Part shown: positions 59,186 through 64,000 of the stretch, piece after piece
How the letters are laid out: the number at the start of each line of letters is the position of its first letter
Numbering within the stretch: the stretch's first letter is position 1
Origin: Eumeta japonica
Taxonomy: Eukaryota; Arthropoda; Insecta; Lepidoptera; Psychidae
Reading direction: 5' to 3'
DNA length: 64,000 nt
Assembly: GCA_005406025.1 (NCBI GenBank)
Contig: BGZK01000099.1
Span: 434,001 to 498,000, forward strand
The notes under the pieces: model-generated
Database searches by the model: none
Told to the model about the DNA's origin: nothing
Seen by the model: the letters and a program-made list of their open reading frames with translations, nothing else
Made by a program: the position numbers and the translations under genes

Positions 59186-60899
59186 GGCGGAACTCTGTTG
59201 GTCCTTTCAGGTGATTTCAGACAAACACTTCCAGTCATTCCACGTTCAACATACGCTGATGAGATCAACGCTTGCTTAAAATCATCTCCATTGTGGCGTA
59301 ATGTTGAAAATTACAGCTAAAATAAATATGCGCGTTCAAATGCTTCAAGATCCATCCGCTGAAACATTTTCAAAACAACTTTAGATATCGGTGATGGAAA
59401 AGTTGCTATAGATGAAACTGGATACGTAAAATTACCGACCGATTTCTGCACAATCGCTGATTCGCAAGATACTCTCATTGAACAAATATTTCCCGATGTA
59501 CACACACAGTACATAAATCATGAGTGGCTTGCAGAAAGAGCGATTTTAGCGGCAAAAATGTAGACGTTGACAATTTAAATCTGAAGATACAAATGTTGTT
59601 GCCAGGAACTTGGTATCATATAAATCTATTGATACAGTTTGCGACGACAGCGAAGCAGTAAATTTTCCCACAGAGTTTTGAACTCACTGGATTTGCCAGG
59701 CATGCCACCACATAATTTACAATTAAAGGTTGGATCTCCAATTATCTTGCTTCGTAATTTGAACCCGCCCCGGCTGTGCAACGGTACGCGATTAGTCATT
59801 CAAAATTAATGAAAACGTGATCGAAGCCAGGATTTTAAATGGCAAGTTCAGAGGTGAAAATATACTCATACCACGGATTCCTATTATACCTACAGATGTG
59901 CCAATTCAATTCAAACGTCTTCAGTTTCCGATTAGATTGGCATTTGCAATGACTATCAACAAATCCCAAGGTCAAACGATGTCTGTTTGTGGATTAGATT
60001 TGAGAACACCCTGTTTTCACACGGACAATTATACGTGGCATGCTCTCGAGTGGGTAAACCATCCAGTTTGTTTGTGTTAGCTAAGGATGGACTAACAAAA
60101 AATATTGTTCACGCTATAGCATTAAGAGATTGATATTGTTTAATAGTGTTACTGTCGTAATTGTTTAATTAATGATATATAATTTTAAGGAATAAATTAT
60201 AATACCTTAAAAATAATGTTTGCCTTTTGTTATTTTTATATTCCCTCATCGTTCACAGCGCTCCATGCTTATTTCACGCATATACCACATTCTTACATAC
60301 ATACAATATACACATTCTAACATACATACATACTTACAATAAGTAAGCTATTTTTTGTCTACACTAGAAATTACTAGGAAATTATTTATATGGCAAAACA
60401 ACGTTTGCCGGGTCAGCTAGTTACTTATATATTATTTTATTTTCCGTTCCATCATTTATTTTATTCACATTATAAATATGATGTATAACGCATTTTGAGA
60501 GGATTTATTAATGTACAATACAGTTCCTTAAATTGTTTTAGCTTGCAATTTTTTATTGTTTTAACATTATAATAAAATAGTAAAATTGAATGTGCCTCAA
60601 TTAAGAAAATATGAGACGAATGATTCGAGAATATGACGAAATTTTTTTTGTTGAGTCTAAATTGTTTTTTTTAAATTGTAAACTAGTTATGGTTTAAAAA
60701 AACAATTCAACAAATTCCAGTCGATAAATAAATTGCCTTTTGTATATTTTTTTGGTCTCAATTTGACATCCGCTGGATGTCTTTTTAAGACCAAGAACAA
60801 TATTGAATTTCGGTTTGCTCCTGCACCAACTCTGAGTCCAGAACCAATCTAATGACTAGACAATGATTCATGATTGAAGTGCAATAACAGGTTTGAACT

Positions 60900-61085
60900 T
60901 CAGAGCGCTACAAAAAAAATAACCTTCCCGTGGGGTAGTTGCTAAGTTAAAGGTTAAAAGCCTATAACACATATGTCTCCTGTAAGGTTGGAAGTGTTCA
61001 TGGGCGCCGGTGACCATCTGCTTTCCAATCGCCCCCATACTTGTTTGCCCTATATAAATCCTACAAAAAAGGCAAACAAAGCAAA
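60900..61085 (-). repeat. SINE-like repeat, reversed
   Basis: On the minus strand: GGGCAAACAAGTATGG, GGTCACCGGCGCCCATGAAC and a terminal CCACGGGAAGG. Same SINE 5' region as at 39758. Confidence 0.55.
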
Positions 61086-61399
61086 TCAAAAATAAATCTA
61101 GGATGTGGTACGAGCGAACTAAAAAAAATTAAATTAATGAACGAGTTTGTATAATTGCATAATTTATTTACCAATGACAGTAAACACGATAGAAATATCG
61201 AAAGTAGAGTGAACGCTGGAAATAATGTCAATAGGACCTTGTTTGCGTGTACAATGGACAGTAAATAAACAGTAAAAATATTTCAAAATTTCACTAACGA
61301 AACGCGATGGTTATCTTAGTTATTCATAATCATGGATCATGGATCTTAGGTCATGGTTATATCTATATTCAGGACTCCATTATGGGATCCCGATCCCAA

Positions 61400-61775
61400 T
61401 GTATATGGAAGTTTGGCATGGCAGAAGAAAAATAAATGGAGAATCAATGCAGTAGAGATGTGATCAATGTGTTGTATATATGGGATGTATCTGAAAGATA
61501 GCGATATCACTACAGTAGGAAAAGGTACTTTGCGGTTGTTTGGCCATCAAGAAAGCATGAATGCAAGTAGACTGACAAAACAAATGTATAGAGCGTAAGT
61601 GTCTGACAGAATGGTCGGCAAGGGTGGTCCCAGAAAATCCTATGCAGACCAAATTTTCCCGAAAAGATCGAGAACGTCAGTGAAGCAAGAGAGATATGTA
61701 AAGATTGTACCATGTGGAAATCTAGTCTCTGCCTACGTTTTGGAAAATAGGCGTGAGTTTATAATAATAAAAAGC
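61400..61775 (+). pseudogene. LINE reverse transcriptase 3' fragment
   Basis: Encodes TLRLFGHQESMNASRLTKQM and VGKGGPRKSYADQ, the same C-terminal tail as at 34267-34945. Ends with TAGGCGTGAGTTTATAATAA. Internal stops. Confidence 0.7.
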
Positions 61776-64000
61776 TTTAAACAAAGTATAAGGTGTTACA
61801 ACTACGCTAGAAGTGCTTGATAAATATTCGAGTCGGCCTTAGCCTCGGTTTTTTATAGCTGAAAATATTTCATTATAATGAGGGTCAGATGTTATCTGCT
61901 ATTAATCGGACGAATCACTATTAATCAGGAAGAATATGACCACGTATTTCGGCTTTAAAATGCCACAAAGAATCACGCTTACATACATAAACTGACTTAT
62001 TAAACCTTCACCCTATATGTGTCGCCCAGTCGTATTAAAAGGGCTAGAGATAGAAGAAAGACAGGCATTGGAACGATCCTACAATGTGAAGTGATTCTTG
62101 TAATTTGATAAAAAATTCAAAATTATGGTACAATTCGTTTCACTTAAATGATTATTTTTATCAATGCGAAATTGTAAATCATAATAACATTTTTAGTCTC
62201 AACCGTACCTTATAAGAGCCTACAGTATTATTTCAGATGCGTAACTCCAATAATACCTGCAGGGCCCAGAGTAGCCCTCGTAACCTCGTGCGGCGACGGC
62301 CGAGGGAATAATGTCCTTCGCGGGCCTTGGCCAGTATCCTCTGTCCATTACGCGTACGATTAAGGATGGCGGGAGAGAGCTTCTTTTAAAACTATCTTTT
62401 TGTTTATTATAAATATTTTTAACGCACTAGTTTTATTTGAGAAATTCCTGAACATTTTTATAGATACATTTATGCATTGATATATTGGAAATGGCTCTAA
62501 ACATTTCTATAAAAATTTGTACTTTAATAAAGTTTTGAATGTCAAGGATATCTGTATAGATATTTCTTTCTAAACATTGATTAGCACCATCTCGTACAAT
62601 TTCTAGGTAATGACATTGTTCCTACAGTACCTGTGGACTAAATGTTTAAAAAAATTCACTACGTGACATTAATACTGCAAGTACAAGTAGCAGGTAGATT
62701 TTCAATGTTACGTAGTGTATGTATATTATGTATATCTAAATATTTATTAATGTAATATATAAATAGCAATTTTTTTAAGCTCAGAATGTAGGGATAATGT
62801 GTGGCTAATGGTTTCTAATAAATGGATGTCAGATTATTAGAATGTAATGTAGAATGTGAAGTATTTTAACATTTATGGTCAAAAATACGACCTGTTATTA
62901 ATCTAGCCACAAGTTGAAGAATCTGTTGCAACAGGTCCTCTTGGGATTTTTCTAATTTGCCGTAATAATACGACAAAATTACCAAAAAATCGCGAAGTCA
63001 CTTGCACTCCGTCCATGCTATTTCTTGTTATTTCTTATTGGTATAGACAAATAGTTTATTAATTCCATTTAAAATCAATATCGTATACAAATTATTCGAC
63101 TTCTTCAAATTATTTTATTGAGTTTTAAAAATAATCTCGTTATAAGTATCTATGTTTGAAAACTTTTTTTTTATATTATTAAGTGATAAAAAAATTTGAC
63201 AGTAAAAAGAATTTAACATCATTCATCCCTGCGATCGAATCATAAATTTTGAGTCTAATCATCACTTGACCCAAATACTTAAACTGATAAGTGACACTCG
63301 CAGAATTTCTCCGGCCCATTTTTTAAATTAACTTTTCCTGTGATCAAATGAATGTACACAAATTATTTACTTGACTCGGAATGTATCTCTTTCTTGGCAA
63401 TAAGTTATATAAGGTCAAGAAAGAAATACATTTGTAAAATATGTATACTACAATTATATATCAAAAAATATATAATTTTAAATAAGGAGTTTAACTTTCA
63501 TGACAACGTTAATATTATAACGCAAACAATATCAAGAGGCTTTGTGAATTCATGATGTTTTAGATTCCCAATCAGACTAGCCGCTATAATCAAGCCATCT
63601 TAATGACTTTTCTTCCGACTGACGGTTACAGACGGAGAGTCTTGTATTTTTTTTTTTTGGAAAGAACCGCATTGTTTATTTTAATAAAAAAAAAATCCAA
63701 AAATGATCCCGATTAGCAAACATGGATGTAACAAATGTGCCACAATTAATTTTCCAAACCCTTCATTGAAACAATCCTTTATGGCATTGCTCGTGATTGC
63801 CAATTCTCTTTTGCTTAAATGGCGACCCTACATGACCCGCTCAAAATAAAAAAAAAACCTTCGCCCGTGGTCGTAAAGCTTTTATTATTTCCCTCACTCG
63901 ATAAGTAGACTAATGGAAAAATTGAAGAGCACGCACATAATTAAAAATGATTTGTTACACGAGGGCAAGTGACCCTATGTCACAGTAGTGCTGTCAAATA
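61776..64000. other. Intergenic tail of the window
   Basis: Apart from the GC island at 62230-62385 it is AT-rich with no recognised gene or repeat. Confidence 0.5.
62230..62385. other. Isolated GC-rich island
   Basis: CCTGCAGGGCCCAGAG to GGATGGCGGGAGAGAG is rich in G, C and CpG in very AT-rich DNA. The minus strand is open across it (PAKDIIPSAVAARGYEGY). No family was recognised. Might be an exon fragment or a repeat. Confidence 0.35.

Larger units (their letters stand above)
55538..60133 (+). pseudogene. Helitron Rep-helicase (RepHel) pseudogene
   Basis: The homologous reading runs from the ATG at 55538 to a TGA at 60131-60133 but changes frame near 56617, 56963, 57545, 58000, 58050, 58150 and 59185, and again in the 3' part. 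Landmarks in order: basic N-terminus; a Cys/His pair cluster (CPHCHA); HUH nuclease motif PHAHI at 57343-57354; Tyr motif YICKYVHKG at 57762; Walker A GGTGKT at 58860-58880; Walker B IIWDE near 59094; SGDFRQ near 59205; NKSQGQT near 59960. The enzyme nicks and ligates single-stranded DNA and unwinds it during rolling-circle transposition. A 100-bp GT-AG interval interrupts the frame at 56687-56786. Confidence 0.9.
54480..60420 (+). mobile_element. Helitron, full-length but decayed (5.9 kb)
   Basis: The 5' end is TC at 54480-54481, preceded by A. The 3' end is CTAG at 60417-60420, followed by T. A 6-bp stem (GGCAAA 60392-60397 with TTTGCC 60404-60409, 6-nt loop) sits 7 bases before the CTAG. 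These are the defining ends of a rolling-circle Helitron inserted between A and T. The 5' subterminal sequence is the AT-rich, CTCGTGTCACAG-containing type common in Lepidoptera. Inside is a Rep/Pif1-helicase gene broken by several frameshifts, so this copy cannot code for its own transposition. Confidence 0.92.

Noticed and set aside
60868..61089. 73-codon minus frame
   Set aside because: It is a translation of a SINE-like repeat.

Overview
The window is nuclear DNA from an insect, most probably a lepidopteran (moth or butterfly). It is AT-rich, with short GC-richer exons separated by long introns that have GT-AG borders. It is full of Helitrons, hAT and TA-flanked MITEs, SINE-like dispersed repeats and LINE tails of the sort seen in Lepidoptera. 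Nothing is prokaryotic: there are no operons, CRISPR arrays or intact RNA genes. The order assignment rests on recognising repeat types, not on a search.

Two protein-coding genes are supported, both on the + strand and both missing only their 5' end. (1) Eleven exons from 3612 to 15375 encode about 621 residues of an M13 zinc metallopeptidase (neprilysin/endothelin-converting-enzyme family), including the HELTH zinc site, the ENIAD glutamate motif and the family's C-terminal CxVW. (2) Seven exons from 27699 to 37814 encode about 394 residues of a Cys-loop ligand-gated chloride channel subunit (histamine/glycine-receptor-like class), with both disulphide loops, an anion-selective PAR motif before M2, and four membrane segments. 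All splice phases agree in both genes. A neuropeptide-degrading membrane protease and an inhibitory receptor both fit nervous-system signalling, but nothing shows that they work together; they are simply neighbours.

Layout: 1-3611, upstream sequence or 5' intron with a LINE-like repeat and one unrecognised minus-strand coding-like segment. 3612-15375, the peptidase gene, with a hAT MITE, SINEs, a LINE tail and a (TA)n tract in its introns. 15376-27698, an intergenic region holding a 408-bp-arm inverted repeat, several perfect short palindromes, a TA-flanked MITE and a hAT MITE with a perfect target duplication. 27699-37814, the channel gene; its introns carry a U2 snRNA pseudogene, a 27-bp-stem hairpin, a LINE fragment and a small Helitron-like element. 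37815-54479, repeat-rich intergenic DNA with a pre-miRNA-like hairpin, a mariner relic, a 120-bp tandem duplication, a hAT MITE in a palindromic target and a MITE packed with ACTAATT. 54480-60420, a complete but decayed Helitron whose two ends can be placed to the base, with a Rep/helicase pseudogene. 60421-64000, a SINE, a LINE tail and otherwise AT-rich sequence.

The most interesting material is the structural DNA: many near-perfect foldbacks of different sizes, several MITEs resolved to exact insertion sites, and an apparent 100-bp GT-AG intron inside the Helitron gene. I did not find a convincing new multi-gene system.
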